Origin: Caenorhabditis elegans
Lineage: Eukaryota > Nematoda > Chromadorea > Rhabditida > Rhabditidae
Assembly (NCBI RefSeq): GCF_000002985.6
Contig: NC_003279.8
Coordinates: 10,354,001 to 10,418,000, forward strand
Length of the DNA stretch: 64,000 nt
Reading direction: 5' to 3'
Shown here: positions 45,002 through 55,358 of the stretch, one piece after another
How positions within the stretch are numbered: position 1 is the first letter of the stretch
How the letters are laid out: the number at the start of each line of letters is the position of its first letter
The notes under the pieces: generated by a model
The model's input: the letters and a program-made list of their open reading frames with translations, nothing else
What the model was told of the DNA's origin: nothing
Databases searched by the model: none
Translations under genes and position numbers: made by a program

Positions 45002-45156
45002 CGTATCTTCTTATTTACATGCGTGATACAATGAAACTGACTCGTGACTGATGTAATTTGGATGTTTCCCAATAATTATTTTAGGGGCAAGGCAATACAA
45101 GGAAAAAGGAAATAAATTACTAAATATAAGCACAAACTGAATGAGAATCACAATTG

Positions 45157-46177
45157 TTAATTTCCTCCAAGTCTAGCTCCAACACCTCCTGGCCATTGGT
45201 GTCCACGTGGCTGCTGTCGTGCTCCTCTGATGTTTCCATCTTGACCGTGAATACCTCCGTCTTCGTCAGGAATCAAACGATGCAAAAATTCAGGAGTGGA
45301 GATCAAATCAACGCCGTATTCGTCTGGATATTTAAGAGCCACAAAGAAATAGGCATGTCCAACCAGAATTCCGACAAGTTCGTTGGTTCCACCACCACGG
45401 AGAACGGCATTGAAGCCCCAGAGCACCCATGGAAGGTAGCGAGCTGGGAATCGCATTCCAAACCAGAACGATACAATTGTGTCCTTGTTGACTTGGCACC
45501 AGACGTAAAGTACTGAGATCACCATCGGTTCGAGAAGGAAGTAGATATCCAGAGCCATGCAAAGTCCCTGCAAATTAATTATTTCCCATTTTAACACATT
45601 TATCTTTGATTTTTAAAATTATGCAGGATATTGCAATGTTATTTCCTTTTTTTTGAGCCAGCTTTAACATATTTTAAATTATATCTTCCAAAATTCGCAT
45701 TAATAACTCGATAAAAGAGAACATTTAAATATAAAAGTTTTGGGATTTAAAATTTTTTCAGGATATTTTTAAAACAAAGATTTAAAACCGTACCGAGCAG
45801 AAGAACCAGTTGAAAATGAGCATGAAAAGGTAATCCGCTGATCTTCCGCGATATGTTTCACTTTCCAATGCTTTTGAATAGTTGTAAAGAAAATAGCACA
45901 TCATCAGCCAATGGAATCCCGTCTGCGGTGTGACTGGATAATATATTAACGCTGTCAGAGGCCTCCAGAACTGAAATGTTTAACAATTAGTCTTATATAA
46001 TTTCTGGACAAAATAATAAAAGTGTACCTGGAACTTGTTGACTACGAGATCCCATTGTAGAAACATCCATTGTACATTGATGAATCCGAATCTACCGAGA
46101 AGCGGTATAATTGTGGATGCGAGGAACCAATATCGTGTCACAATAGGGATCCCGAGAAGGAAATTTTCTAAATCCAT
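45157..46177 (-). CDS. cup-2: Derlin-family ER-associated degradation membrane protein
   Basis: Three exons, 46028-46177, 45794-45970 and 45157-45567, encode 245 residues, the usual Derlin length. The rhomboid-like core has several membrane spans from about residue 15 to 190. The conserved signatures FWRPLTALIYYP, the N-terminal PIVTRYW and the GHAYFF stretch are all visible. The tail is soluble, Gly/Arg-rich (HGQDGNIRGARQQPRG) and acidic before that. Derlins are inactive rhomboids that help retrotranslocate misfolded proteins with the HRD1 ligase and p97. CUP-2 is also named for coelomocyte uptake defects. The ATG sits directly behind TTTTCAG, indicating trans-splicing. The gene is divergent from tag-353, another ERAD gene, across an 890-base gap. 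Confidence 0.95.
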
Positions 46178-46184
46178 CTGAAAA
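46178..46184 (-). promoter_or_regulatory. Trans-splice acceptor of cup-2
   Basis: Minus-strand ATTTTCAG immediately abuts the cup-2 ATG. Confidence 0.65.
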
Positions 46185-47060
46185 TGTATTGATTTGCAGT
46201 GAAATATTGAAAAGGACAGATGAAAAGAACCGTAGAGAATAAAAGCTGACGTAGGATAAGGAAATACATACGCGTGTACCAAATTATCGATTTTTCTTTA
46301 ACATGTTGAAATTTATGTTTTTCGCGCACCAAAATTTTTTAAATTATTATCAGGTTAATATTTCTGTTCGATTTTAAGGTATCTATACAATAATTGAATT
46401 ATTTCAAATGAGAAAAATACTTTTTTTTTTACTTTAAGCAAAAACAATGGAAATCACAATTTTCTCCTTTAAAACGTTTTATTTTCCTCCGATAAAAAAC
46501 CATTCTCAAAAATTCTTATCAATAATACTTAAAACGAAGTATTTTTTGTCATTTATGATAGTGTAATTTTCAAGACTTGCTTGACGCAGTGAAAACGCTT
46601 TGAAACCGAGGTTTTTATTGCTCAATTCCATGAAATTATGTTTAATATGTTGAAAATAAATATTTTAGTGAAAAATATACTAAAAATAAAAGATAAAAAT
46701 GAAAAATAAGAAGAAAAAGAGAAGCATAGCAACGCTTTTCCACGCCGTCAATGCACTCTGGCGGGCAAATCGCTTCGAGACCCATTGACCGTACCCCTCT
46801 TCTCTCGTTTAAGTGAACGTGTCTTAGTCGGTCACACCACACACATAATTGATCGATTTGACGCTGAATTGAGATGGAATAAACAAGTTTTGCCACCTGT
46901 TCCATTTCCTTCAGATTTATTTGCAATATCTCAATGCTTTTTCTCCGCCAAAATTATTGATTTTTCCTTTAAAACCATTTAAAATGCACAAATGCCGCCC
47001 GTCTCGTGACTTTTCTCTATTTTTAAGTCGTTTTATGGCTTCTTATCACATTTTCCTTAT

Positions 47061-47066
47061 TTTCAG
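47061..47066 (+). promoter_or_regulatory. Trans-splice acceptor of tag-353
   Basis: TTTCAG ends four bases before the tag-353 ATG, the normal location for SL1 addition. Confidence 0.6.
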
Positions 47067-47070
47067 AAGA

Positions 47071-48459
47071 ATGACGGAAGATATCAACGTTGTGCCAGAA
47101 CAAGTGTCACCATCTGATGATGTGGAATTGACGATCCGACAGGCGTACCAGGCAGAAAGCGATCTGAAATTTTCGTGTCCGACAAGTTGGACAATCAAAG
47201 AAGTCAAGGAGCATGTAAAGAATTGCCTGAATAATCATCCGGTGAGATTATAAATTCTGAAAATCCATAAAAAATATTTTGAATTGTTTTAGGAAGTTGT
47301 CACACAACGGCTGATTTTTTCTGGAGCTTCTCTGAACAACGAACAGGTTTTGGCAGACGTTTTAAGAGAAAGGTGAGTATTTCTTGACTGTTAATAAAAT
47401 TCTGTTATAAAAATAAAGAAAATTTCAACAAAGATGGAAAATTTTGCAATTAATTATAAACTGAAATTATTTTAGAAATCATGTCGCCGGTGAACAAATC
47501 TTCTTTCATTTGATGATCGCACAACCATATCAACAAACAACTCCAACTGCGGATGTTCGTAGAAGAAATGTAAATAATACTGCATCAAATCAAAAGTGAG
47601 TTTTAACGTTTAATAGATATTTTAATAATTATTTGAAAATTATGTTTTTTTGCCGAGAAAATAATATTTTTAATTTAAAAAACCAAGTTAATTTTCAGTT
47701 CGGCATCGGGATCGGCTCTCAATGAATATGCTCAGAACATGGTTGCCTGGCAACAGTACTGGAATGCCTACAATCAACTGTCTCCGGAAGCTCAAGTTTC
47801 CGAGCATCAGCGATTAATGGCTCACTACTACACATACGCATCGACAACTCCCGCTGCACCAATTTATCAAGTTCCCGCCAACCAACAGCTTCAACAAAAT
47901 GCAGTGGCGTGGAGAATTCGAGTTCAAGGGGTGGCCGCTCCCGCTCGAGCCAACGGAAATCAAGGAGCTGCAGCGCCAAGACAGGGAAGAGTTGACATTT
48001 TGGAAGTGGGATATCGAATTTTCAAAGTGGTTTTGCTATTTTCTGCAATTCTTCTCTACTCGTCATTCGAAAGATTCGCTTTAGTTTTATGCTCGGCACT
48101 ATTCATTTATTTCATTCAACTGCGACGAAATCACGCTCGCAATAGAGTTCAAGCTCAGGCTGCTGCCGCCGCTGCTCAGCAAGCAAATAATCAAGAACCA
48201 CATGTTAATAACAACAATAATGGAGAGAACGACGGAGATAATACGGTTGGTCTAGAAAAAATATTTTATTCATTATCATGTACCATTCCAGGCTCCAACC
48301 ACGGAAGGAGAGACACCAGCAACTTCCGATGCTCCAGTGGAACCACCAGCTCCACAACCAACTGGTATGCAAGTGTTCATTGCCACTTTATACTCATTTG
48401 TCACCTCCTTCTTTGCATCACTTGTTCCTGATCATCCGATGCCGATGGATCTGAATTAA
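47071..48459 (+). CDS. tag-353: HERP/HERPUD-like ubiquitin-domain ER membrane protein
   Basis: Five exons, 47071-47241, 47293-47372, 47476-47595, 47699-48245 and 48292-48459, encode 361 residues. A ubiquitin-like domain occupies about 18-105 (ELTIRQAYQAES..LKF, then VVTQRLIFSGASLNNEQVLADVL). It is followed by a central Gln/Ala-rich region with a WQQYWNAYNQ segment. A hydrophobic hairpin lies at about 231-265, and an Asn/Ala-rich acidic stretch leads to a C-terminal hydrophobic segment before the MPMDLN end. This order matches HERPUD1/2, ER-membrane adaptors that recruit substrates and Derlin to the HRD1 complex. No C-terminal GG is present, so the ubiquitin-like domain is not conjugated. AATAAA at 48744-48749 is a possible poly(A) signal. 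The symbol is recalled for F25D7.2. Confidence 0.9.
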
Positions 48460-49002
48460 ATCAACTTCATCATCATTCCACATGTATTCATTCTAACTTT
48501 ATTTTCTTATTTGAAGCCCCTTGAACTTTATCAGTCATTTGGTTATATTCTCTCACCGTCATCCCTCTTCCACTTCTCCCGATGTATACTGTACAACTGA
48601 AGGGTCCTTTTTCTTGGAAAATCTGACTTCCTTTACACTAGTTTCACACCGTCTAGACACTCTTTTTTGTGTATATGTATCTTAATATCGAAGTTTCTTC
48701 TACTGCGGGTCTCCCCACTCTTCCCCTTTTCTCTTTATTTTCGAATAAACTTTATTACGATTTGTTCAGAACCGTCATCTCCCTCGACGTCGATTATGCA
48801 CGTTGGAAAGGACTGGTCTCCTCTATCCCTTCCATTTTTTGACCACTGTCCATTTCTGACCATCACTTGTCTAGTTTTTCCTCTTTTTCCTCAAATCGTC
48901 GTCATACTGTTCGGGTGTCGTTTCGTACACACTGGTTCGATGCTTTTGTTGGAAATAGTATTGATTCATTAGCCTTTCGGATATACAGCATAAAGGTCAA
49001 CT

Positions 49003-49242
49003 AAAATATCTTGTAGCGAAAACAACAGTATTTTTTTTTAAATAACTACTGCAGCACTGATGTCGATTTACGGGCTGGATTTTCGAGTTTGACAGCGATA
49101 TTAAATGTTCCTCTAATGTTTTTGTCATTTCTATGTTTTTTATATACATCATCAAAAAATGGCAAAAACCGCAAAATCGGACCAGCGTTATTTACAGTAA
49201 TCATTTAATGAATTACTGTAGTTTTCGCTACGAGATATTTTT
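49003..49242. mobile_element. MITE-like element with 28-bp terminal inverted repeats
   Basis: The left end AAAATATCTTGTAGCGAAAA and the right end TTTTCGCTACGAGATATTTT differ at one base as inverted repeats, and the pairing extends into ACAGTA/TACTGT. The interior contains GTCGATTTACGGGCT, shared with the copy at 18966. It is 240 bases long and non-coding. Confidence 0.8.
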
Positions 49243-50524
49243 CGCGTCAGACCACAAAACCATTTCATATTAAAACAACAATAAATTATTGATTTACCAA
49301 CACTTCTGATCCATAATAGGTGATCAGTGAAACGAATTTTATCAGTTTTTAATTAAATTGAGAAATAAAAGATTGGAGAATAGGAAAACTTGATTGGGTA
49401 CTTTAGAAAGGGCAAGCTTTTCGGATAATGGTTTTTAAATCTTTGTACAAAGATAAATGACATTTCTTGTGTGAAAATAGGCCTAGACCGGCCTAGAAAA
49501 GTGTGTCCGCGTGATGGTGGACGTGGAGCAGTGTGCAGTAAACCAAAATTCCACATATTTTGGTTTTTCACTCAAAAAAATTACAACGTCAGAAGAAATA
49601 CATTTCAATAACTTTTAAAAACTATTTTTCGATAAGATTCATTCGCTCCTAATTATGCTAAATAACCTCCCAAAGTCTCAAGAATCGGTATTGAATAAAT
49701 CCCTGTTTTAAACTTCACCGACATGAATATTTGACCTCATTCCCTTAGGTTTCGTCATATACGAAAACCGTCTAAGGTTTTTTCCATCCACTTTTTTCCT
49801 CAATTCTGTCGTTGTCATCGTCCATCAAATTGGCACATGCGTGAGGTATCCCCTCTCATCTTATTCTTTTCGTTGCGGGAGAGTTGTTTTGTATTCCGAA
49901 TGACCTAGTTGCCAGTAGATTTGAATTGAGAGAGAAATTGAGAGAGAAATAGAGAAGTAGAGATGGTGAAGGAGGTCCCGGGTCGATGGCGCCAAGGTCA
50001 ATTTGATCTACGTTCGTCTGGGCCTCTCGTCTCGTTTTCGATTGTTTTGGTGTTCGGTTCATAATATGATGAGAACCAAACATTTAAAATAGGAATGTTC
50101 ACAGCTTGGCTTCATTTGTTGAATAAAATTGAACATAGTTCCTAATCTGAAGTAACAAAAATAAATTGTTGATGTCTGATTCTCTCACGCACGAATTTAG
50201 GAAGTAAAGTAAAGATGGAAAGTTGACCTAAATGTCGGATTGATGTAATCAGACTACATTTATACATTTGATACCGAAACTAAAATTACCTTCTCTCATT
50301 CCCGCCTGCCTTCCGCCTGGAAAACGCCTTTTGAAGAATATGAAATGCTGATAAAATCAGAATAAGTACGAATAGTATCACCTTTACGACAATATTAACT
50401 CTTCGATTACAGGTTTTTTATATAGGTACTGAAAAATATCCGAAGAAAGTTAGTAAATTACAATACGGATTGAACTTCATAAAACTGAACTTCAGTAGAT
50501 TTTTAAAGAGGAATTTGGCTTACT

Positions 50525-50666
50525 ATTAGGCTTATGCTCAGGCTTAAGCTTAGGCTTAGGCTGAGGCTAGGCTTAGGATTGGGCGTAGGCTTAGTCTTAG
50601 GCTTAGGCATAGGCTTAAGCTTAGGCTTAGGTTTAGGCTTAGGCTTTGACTTAGCCTTACGTTGAA
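50525..50666. repeat. Degenerate interstitial telomeric array (TTAGGC)n
   Basis: About 140 bases of TTAGGC-type hexamers. Perfect units are interspersed with variants such as TCAGGC, TGAGGC, ATAGGC and TTAAGC. TTAGGC is the nematode telomere repeat. All units point the same way. The divergence shows an old insertion rather than a recent end-joining product. Confidence 0.9.
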
Positions 50667-52193
50667 AGTACAAACAGTGTTTTATTTTTCCGTGCTTATC
50701 AAAAATACACCAGAAATTAATGTTTCAGTTATACTAAAAATAGCAAAAATTTGGCACACCTCGACCCGCCGGAATGTCTTATTTTGACAGGGATTTAGTT
50801 TAATGAAAAGCGATGTTTAAGGTATATAAAGTTAGTACTAGAAACTTTTATGAATAGCTGTTCGCAATCATTTGTGTATTTGTCTATTCCTCTTACAAAT
50901 TCTTATAATCTCATTCTCTGAATTCTCTTTTCCCCAATTTTAACATACAGAACAATAATGCGCAGGTACGGTTTGTAGTAGTATCCACTCTCATACTCTC
51001 TTTCTCGTCGTCCAATTCTTCTGAAGGCCATCTCCTCCTCCTCTTTCAACCGATTACCTCTTTCTCTTCTTCACCTCCAATATCGAAAATCTTTCCCTTT
51101 TTCTTGGATCTCTCTTTGATTTTTCCTTTTCCTTTCTCGAATCCTTTCTCCTATTTTCCCGATGTTTAGATGCCGTTTAATCAGATCCGAATGAATTTTT
51201 ATTTTTCGATTTTCATAGTGATAGTGAAATGCGGGAGTGAGTAAGAGAGACTTTCTTTTTAAGACTGGATCTTCTTGTTTCATGGGAATTCCATCACTTT
51301 TCATCGCACTTTTTTTTATCACTTTTATCACTTTATCTCGACACGCTCAGATTTTCTGCCATCAAATAGAGTTTTTTTTTAATTTTTGGAAAAGAAGGTT
51401 ACAAATACTCAATAAAAAGAAAAAGAAGATACAGACGGTTTGTGACGTTCCAATCTGTAAACTAAACTGTCTGTTGCCATTAATTTGTACTCGCAAACGT
51501 TACACTTTTCTTTCTGAATTCTTTTTCTTAAATGTCACACTCCTATTGGGATTCTTAGTGTTTTTTGGCTTTTGTGATAAATAGGCACAGGCGTCTGTTT
51601 CTGCCTTAGCCTGCCTAGATTATAATTTTGGTGTACTTCACCAGTTGTAGGTACGAGGCAGGTATAGGTGGAACTCTGACTTTTCCCAATGAATTTATTT
51701 ATTGCTATAAAAACCACTATTTTGTTTTGCAATAATTAGAAATGAAAAAAAACAGTAATTTCAATTCTCGAAATATGAGCAAAGTTTTGTCAATTTCTGT
51801 TTTGTGGTTATTTTTTGTGCCCTTATTTTCAACATTCTCGAAATTAAAAATTATTGAAAATTTCAATTTATAACCCATTGAAGCCATTAACAAATTATTT
51901 GAAAAGTCTTATGCAAAGCTTCAAGGCATGCCTGTCTACCTACAAGATCATCGACGTCTGCGTTCGTTCGCCTCTTCAGTTTCCCTTCTCTCACCCTTTC
52001 AGCTGTCGAGGTGAAGCCTGAAATTCATCTGGATCTCACAGGATTTTTTTGCAAAAAAAATTGATAGCTGTAAAATTGCGGTGAGACGACCTTCTCTCTC
52101 CAATTTCCTCCTCCTCCTCCAATGATTCTCGTATTCGCTTTTCGGGCGATTTCACCTTCGTACCAGTCGGTACAGGTCGGTGCGCGCGCTCCA

Positions 52194-52210
52194 CCTCTCT
52201 CTCTCTCTCA
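52194..52210. repeat. (CT)n dinucleotide run
   Basis: An uninterrupted CT run (GA on the other strand) in the blmp-1 upstream region. It could bind GAGA-type factors, but nothing further supports that. Confidence 0.6.
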
Positions 52211-55200
52211 TATACCGATTTCTTTTCCGCAGTTTTCCATTGCGATTCTTTTACCACCCATGAGAAGAAGAAGAAGACGTAGTAGTTGTTGTAGAAGATC
52301 TTCGAGAGAGAAAAGACATTGTACAACAACTTGACCCCCAAAAATTGTGTTGAACAGCAGCAGCCAGTGCCCTAAAGAAAGAAGGTGAAGGAAAGAAAAG
52401 GAAAATAAAAACGAAATGAAGATGAGATTCTCAGGATGATGAGGGCAGGAAGAAGAAGGTGTTATAATAATTATTGAATGAGGGAGAGAGACCTGTCAAT
52501 TTGAAGAAATTTAATGAGAATTTCCTTGACACAGGCAGCAATAATTGATTGAATTTGGGATTGTTTGTTCAAGGATTTGAGAAATTTCAGAAATACGTTC
52601 CATTTAGTCTCGGTGATGCCTATTAACTAAATATCTGTCTTCACGGCGACCCACCCATGCCTACTGCCAAACTATGTGCACTTTTATTCCAATAATTAAT
52701 TAATGAGTGAATTCACATTGTCCAAACAACGAAATCCGGAGTTAAGAATTAAAATAAGCGGTAGGCAGGCGCGCAAGCAAGTAGACATCAGGTAGTTATG
52801 CACTCCAGGTGACGTGGAAAAGTTATGGAACTTAAAGTTAGGATATCTGAGACATTTTTTTTTCTTGCCTGACATTGGTTGGTTTTATCACCGATCTATA
52901 GTATTGGAGCACGACGGTGACACCTTACATCTTACAAGCATCGTTTCAGAGTAACAAAATTTAAGACATCCTGCCAAAACATTTTCGATCTAATCCATAA
53001 ATTGACAGCACTTTTTGCTCCTAGAACCTTAGAAAAATTCACGACTTTCGTGGTAATTTATTATGCCGTCACAATTCTAAAGATTCCTTTCTGGTCAGCT
53101 ACAAATTATGACATCAACCAAAAACTCTGAAACTGGTATTATCATTCACCTGACGAATGTCTTTGAAGTTCCGAATTGCATCCCTTTTACCAGATTCTGG
53201 ATCGAGTTAAGTACAGTATCTAGAAATCTAATTCAAGTAAACCCTGCCATTTCCACCACGCAAAGCTGTTTTGTTTTGAATGTTCAGTTTCTAAAACCGT
53301 ACACATTTCCCTTCTCTCTGCTTCAGGCCTTTCAATTTCCCTAATAGCCATTCGAATGCCAAAAGAAACCAAAAGCTTTTGCCCCCTCTCCGACGGCGCG
53401 TTCCCTTCTTTTCTCCTTCTTCCAACAAACATTGGCTAAAAGAGACGATCCTCTCCTCGAATCACTTTGGCGGATCTCTACAGGCCCGATATGCAAGAAC
53501 AGGTTCAAGGGGAAGAAGAAGCCTCTCTGTGTCGTCGTCGTCGTCGTCCAGCAGCGTCCATTATGCAAGAGAGTGCGCGAACAAATGGGGGGAAACCGGT
53601 CCCTTTCTCTGATTCTCTGATCCTCTCTTCAATCAGTGATCTCTCTTTGCTGTGTACAGCCATACCTCACACTCTTCGGAAGAGAAGAAGACCACCGTCG
53701 AATCCGAATCCATGGATGAATGGTCGTTGCGCGCGCGCGAGCGACAATTCTCGGGCGGCGTCATGACTGACCGTGACTCTGCATCTCTGAAATTTCAATA
53801 CTATTTATTATCCTTTTCTACCGTAATCCATTCTCTCACTCTCTTTGCTTCCAATTCGTCCCATCCAACAGTAGTAGCAGCAGCTATTTTCTCGCTTTTC
53901 CCCCTTTTGTACAAACTCTTATTATTCATCTCCTCCTTTTTATGAACGATCTTCCTTTACAATTTTTTTAGTACATTTCAAATTTGATTTCATATTTGCC
54001 AAGCTACCGTATTCTTTTCCCAAATCCCCACATTTTTTTGTTTGAAAGTTGTCGGCTCCTTTTCTGAATTCTGAATCACACGTGTTTCAAATGAAAAAGA
54101 CAAACAGATCTGACCCCGCCTCGCTCTTTTTCTTCTAAACTTTTAACTTTTTTTTCTCACCCGTCACTTTTTTTGAAAGTTGCCAATTTAGGTTTTTTAT
54201 ACAAGCTCTGGAATTTGTGCCCGCGGTGATGGGAATTTTCGAGGTTTATGAACAAAAATTATGTGAACAAGCTTGAATTTTTCTGAAATATTAAAACAAT
54301 CTTCAAATGAACTTGTTTGGTTTTCAGTTCTCCGGCACATATTCCTGAGCAACTCCCGTAGGCTTGAAATTAAAAAATTAAGTTTTTTCAAACTTAGCCA
54401 ATTGTTTTAGTTTTTATTGTTTAATACGAATTATTGGGAGTATCTAAAGCAATTTGATGCAAAATCCCCACAAGTCATAGTCCGTCTTTAAGGGTATTCC
54501 CTATATTAGTATTAAATCGGACTGCTCACCTTTTCAGCTAATATCTTGGTTTTTTGTTTAGATATCCGAAATTGCACAACTGCAGAAATATTGAAAATTA
54601 GTCCGCAAATGTTTTTATAGTTGACAGTTTTTTGATACAACTAAAGAGAACCGAGATATAAGCCGCGAAAGTTGAGCAACGAGGTTACTTGTTGGATCGA
54701 CAATATGCATACCGTATTCCCTTGACATCTTAAAAAAGTTTCAATTCAGAAGCTCAACTCTGAAATTAACTTGGAATTGAAAAAAATTGAGCTATTGAAC
54801 TACTGCCTCTTCAGATTTTTCTTGAGACGTTGACGCCTGACTTATGCCTGTCTACCTCTTATATTCTGTAATTTAGGTTTTCGTTCAGTTCTTGTTGACT
54901 TTTTCAGTAGGCAGTATTGAAGATAGGTAGGCAGGCGCACATCCCGGACGCCTTAATAAGTTCCTCCTTTAAAAAAAACATTAATCTATTATTGCACAAC
55001 CTCCCATCATCTAACCCACCTACCGTAATCACCAACTTTCCCTTTTTGCTCTTCTTAACTCTGCACTCTCCTCGGTCACCCAGCTATTTCACCCCAATTC
55101 TTCGAGTTCTTCCTTATCAAGGTCTTTTTGACAATTTCGGCGCCGTTTTCCTGATTCTCGCCCTCGCCTTTTCCCTCTCCGTGCTCTATTACTCTCTCGC

Positions 55201-55358
55201 TCTTGTTTTGAAACTTTTATTTGAATTGGTTCACTTTTAATTTGTCTTTCTTTTTGCCAAAAATTATTTTTATTTTACCAGAATCATGTTTTCAATTTCA
55301 GAAAATAAATCTCTCTTCTCTTTTCCTTCGATCTCATTTTAAACAAAACCTGTAAAAA

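Larger units (their letters stand above)
37317..45156. other. Long gene-free interval between mgl-2 and cup-2
   Basis: Nearly 8 kb with no supported gene. It should contain mgl-2 promoter/enhancer DNA. Contents seen: GCCTGCC-family clusters (37985-38160, 38625-38780, 40850-40900), a purine-rich strand (39120-39310), a C19 tract (41377-41395), a small palindrome at about 42243-42266, a 13-bp hairpin (42687-42720), a diverged MITE (43070-43350) and another palindrome (44116-44400). Confidence 0.55.
46178..47070. promoter_or_regulatory. Divergent promoter region of cup-2 and tag-353
   Basis: It separates two ERAD genes transcribed away from each other. A TGACGT core lies at 46247-46252, 70 bases upstream of cup-2. 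An AACGTGTC lies near 46814 on the tag-353 side. Both resemble XBP-1/ATF-type unfolded-protein-response sites, but such short motifs also occur by chance. No gene lies inside. Confidence 0.4.
48460..55358. other. Long upstream region of blmp-1
   Basis: Almost 7 kb without a supported gene. Contents: the tag-353 3' UTR, a MITE (49003-49242), GCCTGCC-family pieces (50303-50335, 51580-51670, 52615-52790, 54830-54945), the interstitial telomere array (50525-50666), a CT dinucleotide run (52194-52210) and a GC-richer block (53370-53770) open in several frames. Developmental regulators such as blmp-1 often have large upstream regions, so enhancers or non-coding first exons are likely here, but I cannot place them. 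Confidence 0.5.

Noticed and set aside
54917-55240. 107-codon hydrophobic frame upstream of blmp-1
   Set aside because: It starts inside a GCCTGCC-family repeat and is pyrimidine-rich. It looks like 5' flanking DNA.
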